A DNA stretch of 64,000 nucleotides from Streptococcus oralis (GCF_019334565.1 NZ_CP079724.1:269001-333000), one strand, 5' to 3'. Counted from the stretch's first letter, positions 1 to 8,417 are shown. Program-made: numbers and translations. Notes: generated by a model not told the origin, from the letters alone.

Positions 1-187
1 ACAATGGGATAAGATAGGAAATGGTACACCTCAAGGAGGAGGCGATATTGTTCAGGTTTATGGAGGGTTTAATAATATATCAAACTCAAGCTGGAGTGTG
101 ATTATTAAGATTACAGATGGAAAAATTTTAATTAAATCTATTGGAATTGGTAGTCCGTTGCGTATTGGGGGTAAACTGCTTGACTAA
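1..187 (+). CDS. TilA-like immunity protein, 3' part only (window edge)
   Basis: The reading frame is open from base 2 to the TAA at 185-187. It encodes the C-terminal half of a protein homologous to the next three genes: it has the shared GNGTPQGGG motif followed by a beta-rich segment (VYGGFNN) and ends in KLLD. The 5' end lies outside the window. The family resembles the DUF1433-type immunity proteins (TilA) that protect Staphylococcus aureus from the lipase effector TslA; that link rests on memory of the family and on the neighbouring lipase gene, not on a search. The stop codon overlaps a remnant of the lipase gene start at 180-248. Confidence 0.7.
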   Translation, partial: QWDKIGNGTPQGGGDIVQVYGGFNNISNSSWSVIIKITDGKILIKSIGIGSPLRIGGKLLD

Positions 188-248
188 TAGCAACTTAAAA
201 AATTTTGATAATTTTTACTCAAATTTAACATCATTCATTCCCCACTGA
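180..248 (+). pseudogene. Stub 1 of the lipase (tslA-like) 5' end
   Basis: TTG at 180 opens a 22-codon frame reading TNSNLKNFDNFYSNL, which then stops. It matches the first residues of the intact lipase gene at 1731 (MTNSNLKTFDNFYADL). It overlaps the preceding immunity gene in the same way the intact lipase overlaps its own immunity gene. It is interpreted as a duplication or recombination scar. Confidence 0.7.
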
Positions 249-323
249 CTTCGAATACTTTCCAAAAGTTTTTTTACATTCATGATATAATAAACTAAGA
301 TTCCACTATATTGGAGGAAAGAA
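239..323 (+). promoter_or_regulatory. Repeated promoter region of the immunity array, copy 1
   Basis: It contains an extended -10 (TGATATAAT, TATAAT at 286-291) and a GGAGG ribosome site just before the ATG at 324. No good -35 is visible. The whole 85-bp stretch recurs almost base for base at 1225-1315, so promoter and immunity gene were duplicated together. Confidence 0.6.
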
Positions 324-713
324 ATGAAAAAACGTACTTTAGTTTGGCTAGTTTTAGCACTTGTAGTATTTGGAGGCGGAGCATGGCTAGCACAAGAAAC
401 AAATTTATTTCTAAGCCCACGAGCTAAGCAGTTGGATTATTTAAAGGAACATGAGGAAGAAATTGTAAAATTTGTAAAGTCTAAAAATTCAAAGATTGAA
501 TCTGTTCAGATTGCTTGGGATGAAACTAAATGGGAAAAAGTTGGGAATGGGACCCCTCAAGGAGGCGGAGAAATTGTAAATGTATATGGTGGTTTTAATC
601 ATATTGAGTCCTCCTCTTGGAATGTTACTTTTGATATTGAGAATGACAAAATTATTCCTAATTCAATGGCTTTAGCCAATTATTTACGAATGGGAGGAAG
701 GATTTTTGACTAA
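324..713 (+). CDS. TilA-like membrane-anchored immunity protein (copy 2)
   Basis: 129 residues. The N-terminus is a membrane anchor (about residues 4-23, LVWLVLALVVFGGGAW) with no lipobox cysteine, unlike the lipoprotein TilA of S. aureus. A charged helix follows (LKEHEEEIVKFVKSKN), then a small beta domain with the family motif GNGTPQGGG. It is a paralogue of the genes at 1, 767 and 1316. Placement directly upstream of a secreted lipase fits immunity against a lipase acting outside the cytoplasm. It starts at an ATG with a strong GGAGG site and has its own promoter. The end overlaps lipase stub 2. Paralogy is certain; the immunity role is inferred. Confidence 0.75.
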   Translation: MKKRTLVWLVLALVVFGGGAWLAQETNLFLSPRAKQLDYLKEHEEEIVKFVKSKNSKIESVQIAWDETKWEKVGNGTPQGGGEIVNVYGGFNHIESSSWNVTFDIENDKIIPNSMALANYLRMGGRIFD

Positions 714-756
714 CAGTAATTTAAAAACCTTTGATAATTTTTACTCAAATATATAG
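706..756 (+). pseudogene. Stub 2 of the lipase 5' end
   Basis: TTG at 706 opens TNSNLKTFDNFYSN and then a stop at 754-756. It has the same overlap and register with the upstream immunity gene as the intact lipase start at 1731, and only about 16 codons survive. Confidence 0.7.
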
Positions 757-766
757 GAGAAAAAGA

Positions 767-1177
767 ATGAAAAAACGTACCTTGGTTTGGCTAGTTTTAG
801 CTCTTGTAGTATTCGGTGGCGGAGCATGGATGGCGAAAGAAGCAAATTTATTTCTGAGCCCACGAGCTAAGCAGTTAGCTTATCTGAAGGAGCATGAAGA
901 AGAAATTGTAAAATTTGTAAAGTCTAAAAATTTAAAGATTGAATCTGTTCAGATGGATTGGAATAGTTTAACTGTTGAACAAATAGGAAATGGAACTCCA
1001 CAGGGTGGAGGTTATAATCTATCAGTGAAGGGTTCTTTTAATCATATAAAGGATTCTGACTTTACAATAGATTTTCGATTAAAAAATAAAAATGATGTGC
1101 TTTCAATAGATCGGATTGGCATGTATAATCAGCCTAGAGTGTTAAAAAATGTAGGTTGGGACAAGTATGACGGATAG
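767..1177 (+). CDS. TilA-like membrane-anchored immunity protein (copy 3)
   Basis: 136 residues. The ATG at 767 is chosen because AGGAG lies just upstream and the protein then aligns exactly with its paralogues at MKKRTLVWL; an earlier in-frame start at 731 would only translate stub 2. It has the same N-terminal anchor, charged helix and GNGTPQGGG motif, with a divergent C-terminus (NVGWDKYDG). It has no promoter of its own and is probably co-transcribed with the gene at 324. The last codons overlap stub 3 by an ATGA-type junction. Confidence 0.75.
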   Translation: MKKRTLVWLVLALVVFGGGAWMAKEANLFLSPRAKQLAYLKEHEEEIVKFVKSKNLKIESVQMDWNSLTVEQIGNGTPQGGGYNLSVKGSFNHIKDSDFTIDFRLKNKNDVLSIDRIGMYNQPRVLKNVGWDKYDG

Positions 1178-1253
1178 TAATCTAAAAGATTATAACAACT
1201 TTTATGATAGCTTAATCCCTCACTCATCCCCACTGACTTCGAATACTTGCTAA
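1167..1253 (+). pseudogene. Stub 3 of the lipase 5' end
   Basis: ATG at 1167 opens MTDSNLKDYNNFYDSL, homologous to the lipase start at 1731, and stops after 28 residues. The stop is followed by the second copy of the repeated promoter region. Confidence 0.7.
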
Positions 1254-1315
1254 AAGTATTTTTTTTTACATTCATGATATAATATACTTAGATTCCACTA
1301 TATAGGAGGAAAGAA
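1225..1315 (+). promoter_or_regulatory. Repeated promoter region of the immunity array, copy 2
   Basis: Near-identical to 239-323, with an extended -10 TGATATAAT (TATAAT at 1278-1283) and an AGGAGG site before the ATG at 1316. It likely drives the intact immunity-lipase operon. Confidence 0.6.
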
Positions 1316-1738
1316 ATGAAAAAACGTACTTTAGTTTGGCTAATTTTAGCACTTGTAATTTTTGGAGGAGGCGCATGGATGGCACAGAAAACAAATCTAT
1401 TTGGAGGAATAACTCTGAGCCCACGGGCTAAGCAGTTGGCTTATCTGAAGGAGCATGAAGAGGAGATGGCGAACTTTATAAAGTCTAGAAATCCTAAAGT
1501 CGAAAGTGTCCAATTTGATTGGGATAGTATGAAAGTAGAAAATATAGGAAATGGTACCCCTCAAGGTGGGGGATATATTATAACATTGGATGGAAAAATA
1601 AATAACAATGAAGATACTGAATTTACAATTGGTTTCCCTATAGAATATAATAGCAATAGTATTCCCAATATTAAGAAAATTTCTGAAATGCAACCGATAA
1701 GAGTTTTGAAAGGCAACGTATGGGAGATTTATGACTAA
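1316..1738 (+). CDS. TilA-like immunity protein directly coupled to the lipase effector
   Basis: 140 residues, slightly longer than its paralogues because of a short insert (GGIT) after the anchor. It has an N-terminal membrane segment (about residues 5-23), a charged helix, GNGTPQGGG and a beta-rich C-terminus. The stop overlaps the lipase start by 8 bp (ATGACTAA), so the two are translationally coupled and this copy is the best candidate for the cognate immunity protein. The resemblance to DUF1433/TilA is from memory. Confidence 0.75.
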   Translation: MKKRTLVWLILALVIFGGGAWMAQKTNLFGGITLSPRAKQLAYLKEHEEEMANFIKSRNPKVESVQFDWDSMKVENIGNGTPQGGGYIITLDGKINNNEDTEFTIGFPIEYNSNSIPNIKKISEMQPIRVLKGNVWEIYD

Positions 1739-3401
1739 CAGTAATTTAAAAACCTTTGATAATTTTTATGCGGATTTAGCGCAATCGGCTTATACTGGTC
1801 GTCCCAATAATTTTCCACCTAAAAATAATTCAATAGAAGCAAGAGTGTTTGACTATTCAAAAGAAATAATTTATAACGAAGAAATCACCCCTGGAGGTAA
1901 ACATCTACCCCATAATGGTAGAGTCTACTTGCAGCCGGATCCTGATTTGCGAGATACTTATAAAGTTACATCGATACCAGTTCCTGATGCGAATGGGATG
2001 AGGCAGGATATTCGTCACAAACGGTATCAAAAAGGACTCTTAACTGATGATGAAGCTGGTTTCAGTGCCTACTACTTAACGGATACGCCTACCTTGACTA
2101 ATGATACTACGAAAACCTATATGACCATCCGCGGAAGTGATGCCATCAGTAAAGAAAATTGGAACGACTGGGTTGACAACGATGCTAAGTTCGCTCTCAA
2201 TCATATCCATACGCCGCAAGCCAAGTTAGCAACAGTAGGAATGAAAACGAAAATCGCTGAGATGCGCGAAAAGGCTCCAAATGCGACGATGGACATCACA
2301 GGTCACTCCTTAGGGACCATTGTCTCTGCCCAAGGGGTAGCTGGCCTTACTGATCAAGAACTGGAGAAAATCGGCAAAGTGGTCCTCTTTGACGGCCCGG
2401 ACACGACAAAGAGTTTAAAGAAAATGGGACTCAGCGATGAGAAAATCAAAAAGATCAGCGAAAAAATCGAGTACTATGTCAATCCATTTGATGTCGTGGG
2501 GATGCTCAATCGTGAGCATACCATCACCAAATTACCGGGGGACTCCGATGAACCTCTTAAGAAACCCGTCGGTAAAGTCAATGTCCTCGTTCCCCTTCAT
2601 TATACCCAAATTACTGATCCGGAAAGCTCCCATGACTTTGGTGTTTTCCAATCGGATGGAAAGGGAAATTTATTGACCGCGTCTGAGGATTTTCACCCAG
2701 AATTGCTCAGGGCAGGTGAAAAGCTAGCTCGACTGATAGCGACAACGTTGGATTCCCTCCGGGCTTTAGGAGTCGATGAAAATGTAGCCTCAAATGTTTT
2801 AAATGCCATTATGAGGGGTGAGTTTAAAATAAAGGCAGCTATTGGTTATGCTGTTTACGAGAATTTTACAACTGAATATAGTAAAATTGTCGAAGAAGCT
2901 CGTCAGGAATCTATAAAGTGGGATCGAGAAGCTATTCCTCGTTATCAGGAACAACTGAGAAATGGCAATCTTACAGGAGAAAAGAGGATTTTGGTTCGAG
3001 CTCAGTTGCTTCAGACAGCAGCCCAGTTGGCAAATTTTGACATGGAAGACAAAGTTAAATCTGTGAAAACCTTACTTTCAGATGCTAAGGAAGATATTCA
3101 AAACATGATAAAAGAAACAAGACAGACAGCGTTTGACATGGTTGGATATTTGTCAAGTTCAGAAGTTACAAATCTACTTTCTGGTTTTGACACAACAAGC
3201 TTTTGGGATGAAGGCGTTGCAAGTGACACGAAGACAGCAGCAACATCCTTCCTGACACAAATTGAGCAGCTAGGGGAAAGCCTGGTTAAAGCTAGTGGTT
3301 CCTTTGAAACCATAGATACAAATAGTGCTGAAGATTTTAACAATCTATTGGCGGATGTAAAACAAACATGGAGGGAAAAAAATGTTAGTCCTAACGGATG
3401 A
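1731..3401 (+). CDS. TslA-like type VII-secreted lipase effector, reverse domain order
   Basis: 556 residues. The N-terminal half is a class 3-type alpha/beta-hydrolase: the nucleophile elbow GHSLG is at residues 191-195 (Ser193), and the likely triad partners are Asp254 (NPFDVV) and His301 (SSHDFG). The C-terminal part (about 330-556) is helical and coiled-coil rich, like an LXG targeting domain. This toxin-first, targeting-last order is the one described for S. aureus TslA, a T7SS phospholipase. There is no signal peptide. Immunity genes lie upstream, two small helical genes follow, and the first of those overlaps this gene by 20 bp. The position just upstream of esxA supports export by this T7SS. 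The exact lipid substrate cannot be read from the sequence. Confidence 0.8.
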   Translation: MTNSNLKTFDNFYADLAQSAYTGRPNNFPPKNNSIEARVFDYSKEIIYNEEITPGGKHLPHNGRVYLQPDPDLRDTYKVTSIPVPDANGMRQDIRHKRYQKGLLTDDEAGFSAYYLTDTPTLTNDTTKTYMTIRGSDAISKENWNDWVDNDAKFALNHIHTPQAKLATVGMKTKIAEMREKAPNATMDITGHSLGTIVSAQGVAGLTDQELEKIGKVVLFDGPDTTKSLKKMGLSDEKIKKISEKIEYYVNPFDVVGMLNREHTITKLPGDSDEPLKKPVGKVNVLVPLHYTQITDPESSHDFGVFQSDGKGNLLTASEDFHPELLRAGEKLARLIATTLDSLRALGVDENVASNVLNAIMRGEFKIKAAIGYAVYENFTTEYSKIVEEARQESIKWDREAIPRYQEQLRNGNLTGEKRILVRAQLLQTAAQLANFDMEDKVKSVKTLLSDAKEDIQNMIKETRQTAFDMVGYLSSSEVTNLLSGFDTTSFWDEGVASDTKTAATSFLTQIEQLGESLVKASGSFETIDTNSAEDFNNLLADVKQTWREKNVSPNG

Positions 3402-3696
3402 GGATACTTTAATTACAAGAGAGCAACTCGACAGAGGCTTCAAAGAAAGAATGAAGGAACAAGAACGCCAAGCAGTCAGGGCCTTAGTAACTGCAAAAGA
3501 ACTGTCAATCCTTGCTAAGGGAGTGGAGTTGGCTAAAAAGTTGCAAGAAGCAGCCTCAGATATGCAAGAGTACGCCTCTAAGACTTATGTAAACAATATT
3601 AAGGGTGGATTTGAGGGCAAGGCCGCTGATGCTGCTGAAACTTACTTGACCCAGACCATGCAAACACCTGCTTTACAAAGTCCTATCAAGAACTAG
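3382..3696 (+). CDS. Small helical partner of the lipase effector (TlaA-like)
   Basis: 104 residues, almost all helical and without cysteines or membrane segments. Its start lies inside the 3' end of the lipase gene with a GGAGG site in the lipase coding sequence. By position and size it corresponds to TlaA, one of two small proteins that bind the C-terminal targeting domain of TslA. I see no obvious C-terminal FxxxD export motif. The function is inferred from context. Confidence 0.6.
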   Translation: MLVLTDEDTLITREQLDRGFKERMKEQERQAVRALVTAKELSILAKGVELAKKLQEAASDMQEYASKTYVNNIKGGFEGKAADAAETYLTQTMQTPALQSPIKN

Positions 3697-3706
3697 GAGA
3701 AAACTT

Positions 3707-4018
3707 GTGATGGATAAAAAGGAACTTCAGAAACTAGAGGATGAGCATAATCGTAAATTACGAGACTTAGAGCGTTTGGAGATGGATTTGGATGATGATT
3801 TCCACAAGTTTAGTAGGGAGACGGATCATCTCCTGGAGGCGCTTTCCTATGCATGCAGAGACAGTAGTTTTGCTGAAATTCAACCATATATCTTTGAGAT
3901 AGAGAACAATTTAGATAACTATCATCAACTTTACAAGAGTCGTATAGAGAATGTGTTAGAAGCTCGCCATCAAGAGAATAAAAACTTTCATAGAAAGTTA
4001 GAAGAAAAGAACGTTTGA
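3707..4018 (+). CDS. Small coiled-coil partner of the lipase effector (TlaB-like)
   Basis: About 103 residues, highly charged with a long predicted coiled coil (heptads rich in L, E, K, D), similar in character to DUF3958/Lap2-type partners of LXG proteins. Either the GTG at 3707 or the ATG at 3710 could be the start; AGGAG at 3695-3699 fits both. It is the last gene of the lipase operon. The following 230 bp (4019-4249) hold no gene, only the esxA promoter. Confidence 0.6.
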   Translation: MMDKKELQKLEDEHNRKLRDLERLEMDLDDDFHKFSRETDHLLEALSYACRDSSFAEIQPYIFEIENNLDNYHQLYKSRIENVLEARHQENKNFHRKLEEKNV

Positions 4019-4189
4019 CAAATATACCTTATAAAAGAAGGATGATATGAGTTTGTTATACTTTGTTATTATAAATAAAAAAAAGAAGTAATTATACAAG
4101 AAAAGTAGATAATTTAACCCTTCTTACTAGTTTTTAGATGGAAATAGCTCTTATTTTTTTATAAATAGAATAAAAAATGAATTTTAAAC

Positions 4190-4218
4190 TTGCAATTGAG
4201 GCAAATTATTGATATAAT
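4190..4218 (+). promoter_or_regulatory. esxA promoter
   Basis: -35 TTGCAA at 4190-4195, a 17-bp spacer and an extended -10 TGATATAAT with TATAAT at 4213-4218. It lies about 30 bp upstream of the esxA start and is near consensus, consistent with high expression of a secreted WXG100 protein. Confidence 0.75.
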
Positions 4219-4249
4219 GAGGGCATAAATTAATATAAAGGAGTTTCAC

Positions 4250-4534
4250 ATGGCTTTAATTCAATTAACAACAGAAGAATTGCGCACCTCTGCTCAAAAG
4301 TACACTCAAGGTTCTGAGGAAGTAAGACAAGTACTTCGTACATTGACTCAAGAGCAAAATACTATCCGAGACAACTGGAAAGGTGCTGCTTTTGAGAGCT
4401 TTGATCGCCAATTCACAGAATTGTCTCCAAAAATTGAGGAGTTTGCAACTTTGCTTGATGAAATCAATGCACAGTTGAACAAGGTTGCTGAAATTGTTGA
4501 ACAAAACGACCAAGATCTTGCATCACAAATTTAA
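4250..4534 (+). CDS. esxA: WXG100 secreted protein EsxA
   Basis: 94 residues, the standard WXG100 length. The WxG turn is W43-K44-G45 (NWKGAAF) between two amphipathic helices. The C-terminus is acidic and helical (VEQNDQDLAS), where the T7SS export signal normally sits. EsxA is a secreted substrate needed for machine function and forms helical hairpin dimers. It has a strong upstream promoter, an AAGGAG site and an attenuator downstream, so it is probably made in excess of the rest of the core. Confidence 0.95.
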   Translation: MALIQLTTEELRTSAQKYTQGSEEVRQVLRTLTQEQNTIRDNWKGAAFESFDRQFTELSPKIEEFATLLDEINAQLNKVAEIVEQNDQDLASQI

Positions 4535-4554
4535 TTTGTTATATAAGTGGCTTT

Positions 4555-4582
4555 AGGAAGGCGAGAGCCTTCCTATTTTTTA
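4555..4582 (+). terminator. Attenuating terminator between esxA and esaA
   Basis: Perfect 8-bp stem AGGAAGGC / GCCTTCCT with a GAGA tetraloop, followed by a short T-rich run (ATTTTTTA). It probably ends most esxA transcripts and lets a fraction read through into esaA, since no separate promoter is obvious before esaA. Confidence 0.8.
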
Positions 4583-4605
4583 TGACGGAGAAAATTTAAA
4601 GTAAT

Positions 4606-7600
4606 ATGAGGAAGAATAGAATTTTTAAATATATAGGAAGTAGTCTGCTGGCATTAGGATTGCTTGCATTGATTATTTTTTTGAATCTATCTGTTCAAAA
4701 AAATACAACGATTAGCAATGAAAATAATGCAAAGGCTAATCAGCAGACAAAATTAAATGTAGCTATCGTAAATGAAGATAAGCCTGTCTACGTAGATACA
4801 AAAGAATACAATCTAGGTGCTAGTTATGTAAAAAATATCGAGCGTGATAATTCACAAAATTGGTCTGTTGTCCCTCGTGGAGCAGCTGATTCTGGGTTAG
4901 AAAGTGGGAAATACCAACTCGTTTTAACAATTCCTAGTGACTTTTCTGAAAAAATACTCGATATTAACAGCATCAATGTTGATAAGACAACCATCAATTA
5001 TAAGGTGAATGCGCAAGGAAATTTGCAAGTAGAAAATGATGCAAATAAACTAGCGAAAGACATTGTTTCTGATTTGAATGGTCAGTTAGTTGACATGTAT
5101 ATGGCTAGTATTTTGAACAACCTTTATACAGCACAAAAGAATGTTCAAGCTAGCTCACAGATACAAGCGACCAATATCGGAAACTATCGTACGAATTTAT
5201 ATAATACAGCTATCAACTCTAAAAATCTTTTCCCAACTCTCTATAGTATGTCTAGTTCTTCTGTTGACGCCAACAGTGCTTTAAAGACAGGTTTGGATAG
5301 TTATTCTCAGATTTTTGGTCGTTATGACGTTTCACAGATTGCCTATGGTAAAAAGCTTGACACTCTGCTTCAGGATAGGGTCACTGAGAAGAAAAATCAT
5401 GCGGATGTTATCACTGGGCTCATTTCTCAGAGTCGGGAAGACGTTAAGGGACAAATTGAAACTTATAAGGAATTAATTAAAGCTCAAGGTAGTCTGACTT
5501 CTAATATAGATGGAACAGCAGCATCTTCTGATGGTACGTCATCTGAAGTTAGACCTTCCTATAAAACAGTCGCAGAAAGCATCGGCAAAAAGATTGAGAG
5601 TTTAAAGAACAATCTAACAGATGAAAGAACCAAGTTTGAAAATCATAAAAAGGATATTCATAACTTTATTGATGAGAAATTAGCTGCTTACTATGGAACA
5701 AGTGAGAAGAGCAAAATCACTCTTAAGCAATTTTTGGATACAGCTGCAAACAAAGACCTAGAGAAGGCTGTAGAATCTCTCAAAGAGCAGTTGGCTTCTG
5801 CAATCTCAGAATTACCAAAAGAAGACTTTAGTGGAAAAGAATTTAGTGGTTTTGGTATGACACCAATCACAATTCCTTCTGTAAACTATACTGAATTAAA
5901 AACAATCAAAGAGCCTAGTGACGAAATCAATTCGACTGATTTGAAGAATTTGGAAGATCTAGCAATCACGAGTACGAGTGCTGTTGGACGAACAGGAACA
6001 AAGGCTAAGGTATCGTGGAAAGCTGAATCAGGAGTGACAGTTCACTCAGTCACTTATGATGGTACACCAGTTGAGTTTGGTCAAGAAATTGATTTGAAGA
6101 CGGGTGGGACTTTTAAAGTAGCCTATAGTGTTGCAGAGACAACCTCAACTACAACTACAGGTTCAACCGGGACTCCAAGTCCAGCTCCAAAAGCAGAGCT
6201 AAAATCAATTAATATTTCCTTGAATGATGTCCAAGCAGCCAGTGCTCCAGTAGATGTGTTACGTGTTCAGCAAGCAGCAGTGACTTATGGACAAAAGGTT
6301 CAGAAAATAGCTTCTGACTACCAAAAGGTGGAAGCACTCAGACAAGCATACAATGCTGTCAAAGAGTTACGAGATAGTGATGTAACAGATGCTTTGTCAA
6401 ATATTTGGCTTGAAGCTATTAGTTCAAATCTGAAGAAATATGAAGACAGCTTAACTACACCTGCTAGCGATACAGAAACTGATGGTGTCAAAGGGAAAGT
6501 AGATAAAGCCTTATCAGAATTGACTACTCTGAAGCCTGTTTTAGAAAAAAATGTGCAGGATGTTTTGACTACCAACCAAGAATTGGATACCAAAATAAAG
6601 GACCAATTGGATAAGTACGGAAAGTTAAAAGAGAAACTAGATGATTTGGTTGAGAAGCAAGGGGGGAGCAATTCTGCTTTTGAAGAGACTGATAAACAAT
6701 TGGCCACCCTAAAATCGGATTATGCAGCTCTATTGTCAGAAACTACGGGTGTGAAGGAGTCTTCTCAAAGTAATGTCAAAGCTGCAGAGTCTGTGAATGA
6801 AACTTTAGGTAAGTTCAATCGTGAATTGTCAAACGCTCAAACAAGTACTGAAAAGTTGTCACAAGATGCTGACTCCTTGATGACGCAGTTTAACGAAGAA
6901 TTGACTAACAATGGAAACTTTGTAGAATCCTTTGTGAAGGTTCTGAATAATGCCTATCAAAATGGGGTACCAAACGAAGTATTGTTGAACTTCTTATCCA
7001 ATCCTGTTACCCAAAATTCTACTTCAGTAAAAGCGACTGTCAATGTTTACCGTCCATTTACATGGATTTTACTATTGGAGATTGTTAGCCTCTTTACAGC
7101 CTATCTGTTTGCAACTCAAAACGTTATTCGCAAAGTCAAAGATAAGTTCAAACTTGATAAGTTACATGATACAGACTTGATGACGGTAACCATCCTATCT
7201 GCTTTAAGTCTCGTTGTCGGATTGGTAGTTGGTGTTGTATCAAGTGTTCAGCTACAGGTTGGCCGTGAATATCAACCATCTTGGGTTCTATTAATTGTTT
7301 TAGCCGCATTTGTACTGATTCAAGGACAATATCTATTGCTTAAACATTTCCGAGTGATTGGTATGGGACTCTCCTTCTTTATGATGATTAGCTTTGTCTA
7401 CCTATCAAATGCTATTGGGACAACAGCAAGTTTAACTGGTTTCCCAGCCTTTATCAAAAACCTCAATGCGTTATCGATATTAGAAGGTTTGCTCTCAGGA
7501 TACTTTGATGGACATCCAGCAGCAATTATCGCTTTTGTTGCAACGATTGTTGTCATAGCTGTTTTACTTGTTATAAATGTTTTTATCAGGGAAAGTAGTT

Positions 7601-7635
7601 TGTGGTTTCAAGCAAGCCAAGCTGAGAAAGAATAG
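4606..7635 (+). CDS. esaA: T7SSb membrane protein EsaA
   Basis: 1009 residues. There is one N-terminal transmembrane helix (about 9-29), a very large extracellular region rich in coiled coil and Ser/Thr (about 30-815), and five or so membrane helices in the last 180 residues. This is the YueB/Pip-type layout of EsaA, which projects through the cell wall and can act as a phage receptor in relatives. The extracellular middle (about 430-545) has a beta-rich insert followed by a TTSTTTTGST linker. It is the second gene of the core cluster. The GGAG site is rather far upstream, so translation may be modest. Confidence 0.93.
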   Translation: MRKNRIFKYIGSSLLALGLLALIIFLNLSVQKNTTISNENNAKANQQTKLNVAIVNEDKPVYVDTKEYNLGASYVKNIERDNSQNWSVVPRGAADSGLESGKYQLVLTIPSDFSEKILDINSINVDKTTINYKVNAQGNLQVENDANKLAKDIVSDLNGQLVDMYMASILNNLYTAQKNVQASSQIQATNIGNYRTNLYNTAINSKNLFPTLYSMSSSSVDANSALKTGLDSYSQIFGRYDVSQIAYGKKLDTLLQDRVTEKKNHADVITGLISQSREDVKGQIETYKELIKAQGSLTSNIDGTAASSDGTSSEVRPSYKTVAESIGKKIESLKNNLTDERTKFENHKKDIHNFIDEKLAAYYGTSEKSKITLKQFLDTAANKDLEKAVESLKEQLASAISELPKEDFSGKEFSGFGMTPITIPSVNYTELKTIKEPSDEINSTDLKNLEDLAITSTSAVGRTGTKAKVSWKAESGVTVHSVTYDGTPVEFGQEIDLKTGGTFKVAYSVAETTSTTTTGSTGTPSPAPKAELKSINISLNDVQAASAPVDVLRVQQAAVTYGQKVQKIASDYQKVEALRQAYNAVKELRDSDVTDALSNIWLEAISSNLKKYEDSLTTPASDTETDGVKGKVDKALSELTTLKPVLEKNVQDVLTTNQELDTKIKDQLDKYGKLKEKLDDLVEKQGGSNSAFEETDKQLATLKSDYAALLSETTGVKESSQSNVKAAESVNETLGKFNRELSNAQTSTEKLSQDADSLMTQFNEELTNNGNFVESFVKVLNNAYQNGVPNEVLLNFLSNPVTQNSTSVKATVNVYRPFTWILLLEIVSLFTAYLFATQNVIRKVKDKFKLDKLHDTDLMTVTILSALSLVVGLVVGVVSSVQLQVGREYQPSWVLLIVLAAFVLIQGQYLLLKHFRVIGMGLSFFMMISFVYLSNAIGTTASLTGFPAFIKNLNALSILEGLLSGYFDGHPAAIIAFVATIVVIAVLLVINVFIRESSLWFQASQAEKE

Positions 7636-7646
7636 AAATTAGAAAT

Positions 7647-8111
7647 ATGAAGAAAATCATTCTTTTCCTTCTTACCTTAGTAACATGTGCAGCAGTCTCT
7701 GGGGCTGCTGCAGATGATTTGAAGGATAACAGTCTGCAGATTGATGATTCCCGACTTGAAAAGAAAGAGGGATTGAAATTTGGTCTACAGTCTGAACAAA
7801 TCAAGGAGCTTTTTAATGAAGCGACTCAAAAGAGGTTGCAGGACATGCAACAGCATCAAGAGGAACAGTTGATCACAGAAAGGGGCCAACTGTTTTCTGC
7901 TATACAGAGACCAGTGAAAAAATCTTCTGAAGAACAGTTGTTTCAGCCCAATGCTCAAAAAACAATTAAATTTCAAACAAATATAGGCCATGTAGAAAAA
8001 GGTGGTCTGAATGAATTTCTTCCAGAGATATTCTATGTGGTGTTGATTTTCTTGCTTTTTGGAGCAACGGCAGTAATGAGTTATCGTGTGATGGTAGAAG
8101 GGATGGACTAA
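7647..8111 (+). CDS. essA: T7SSb membrane protein EssA
   Basis: 154 residues. It has an N-terminal hydrophobic signal-like segment (about 3-20), a charged extracellular helical middle, and one C-terminal transmembrane helix (about 128-147). Size, topology and position between esaA and esaB match EssA. It follows esaA by 11 bp. Sequence conservation of EssA is low, so the call rests mostly on topology and context. Confidence 0.88.
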   Translation: MKKIILFLLTLVTCAAVSGAAADDLKDNSLQIDDSRLEKKEGLKFGLQSEQIKELFNEATQKRLQDMQQHQEEQLITERGQLFSAIQRPVKKSSEEQLFQPNAQKTIKFQTNIGHVEKGGLNEFLPEIFYVVLIFLLFGATAVMSYRVMVEGMD

Positions 8112-8177
8112 TTTTACAACTAGTCTGTCTAAATAACTTAGAAAAGGATAAACCAAACATAGGAGGCGTGAAAAAAG

Positions 8178-8417
8178 GTGGAGCAACATATCAATATTAC
8201 CCTACGTTTGAGAGAAAGAGATGTGGATATTCGCATTCCACGGCGAATTGAAGTGCGCCGGCTGGTGCGAGAAGTGGATACGATTTTTAATCCAGGTATC
8301 AAGCGAAAAAAATATCAATTAAGAATTGTCAATAAAGGTTTGTTGATTGATGAAGGGAAACATCTGTCTGATTATCCTATGACGACAGGAGATTTAGTAG
8401 AAATTGAGGAGATATAG
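8178..8417 (+). CDS. esaB: Ubiquitin-like T7SSb cytoplasmic protein EsaB
   Basis: 79 residues, the typical EsaB/YukD length. It starts at a GTG preceded by AGGAGGCG a little upstream. The pattern (INITLRLRERDVDIRIPRR, a helix, then LLIDEGKHLSDYPMTTGDLVEI) is a ubiquitin-like beta-grasp fold. EsaB is a cytoplasmic component that supports secretion. Its stop touches the start of essB. Confidence 0.92.
   Translation: MEQHINITLRLRERDVDIRIPRRIEVRRLVREVDTIFNPGIKRKKYQLRIVNKGLLIDEGKHLSDYPMTTGDLVEIEEI

Noticed and set aside
4019-4249. Possible small gene between the lipase operon and esxA
   Set aside because: Only very short AT-rich frames occur (for example from the ATG at 4047) with no ribosome site and no conserved sequence. 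The region holds the esxA promoter.
7785-8189. 134-codon minus-strand frame opposite essA
   Set aside because: It lies entirely antisense to essA and esaB, which have clear family identity. Cys/Leu/Phe-rich composition is typical of antisense shadows.
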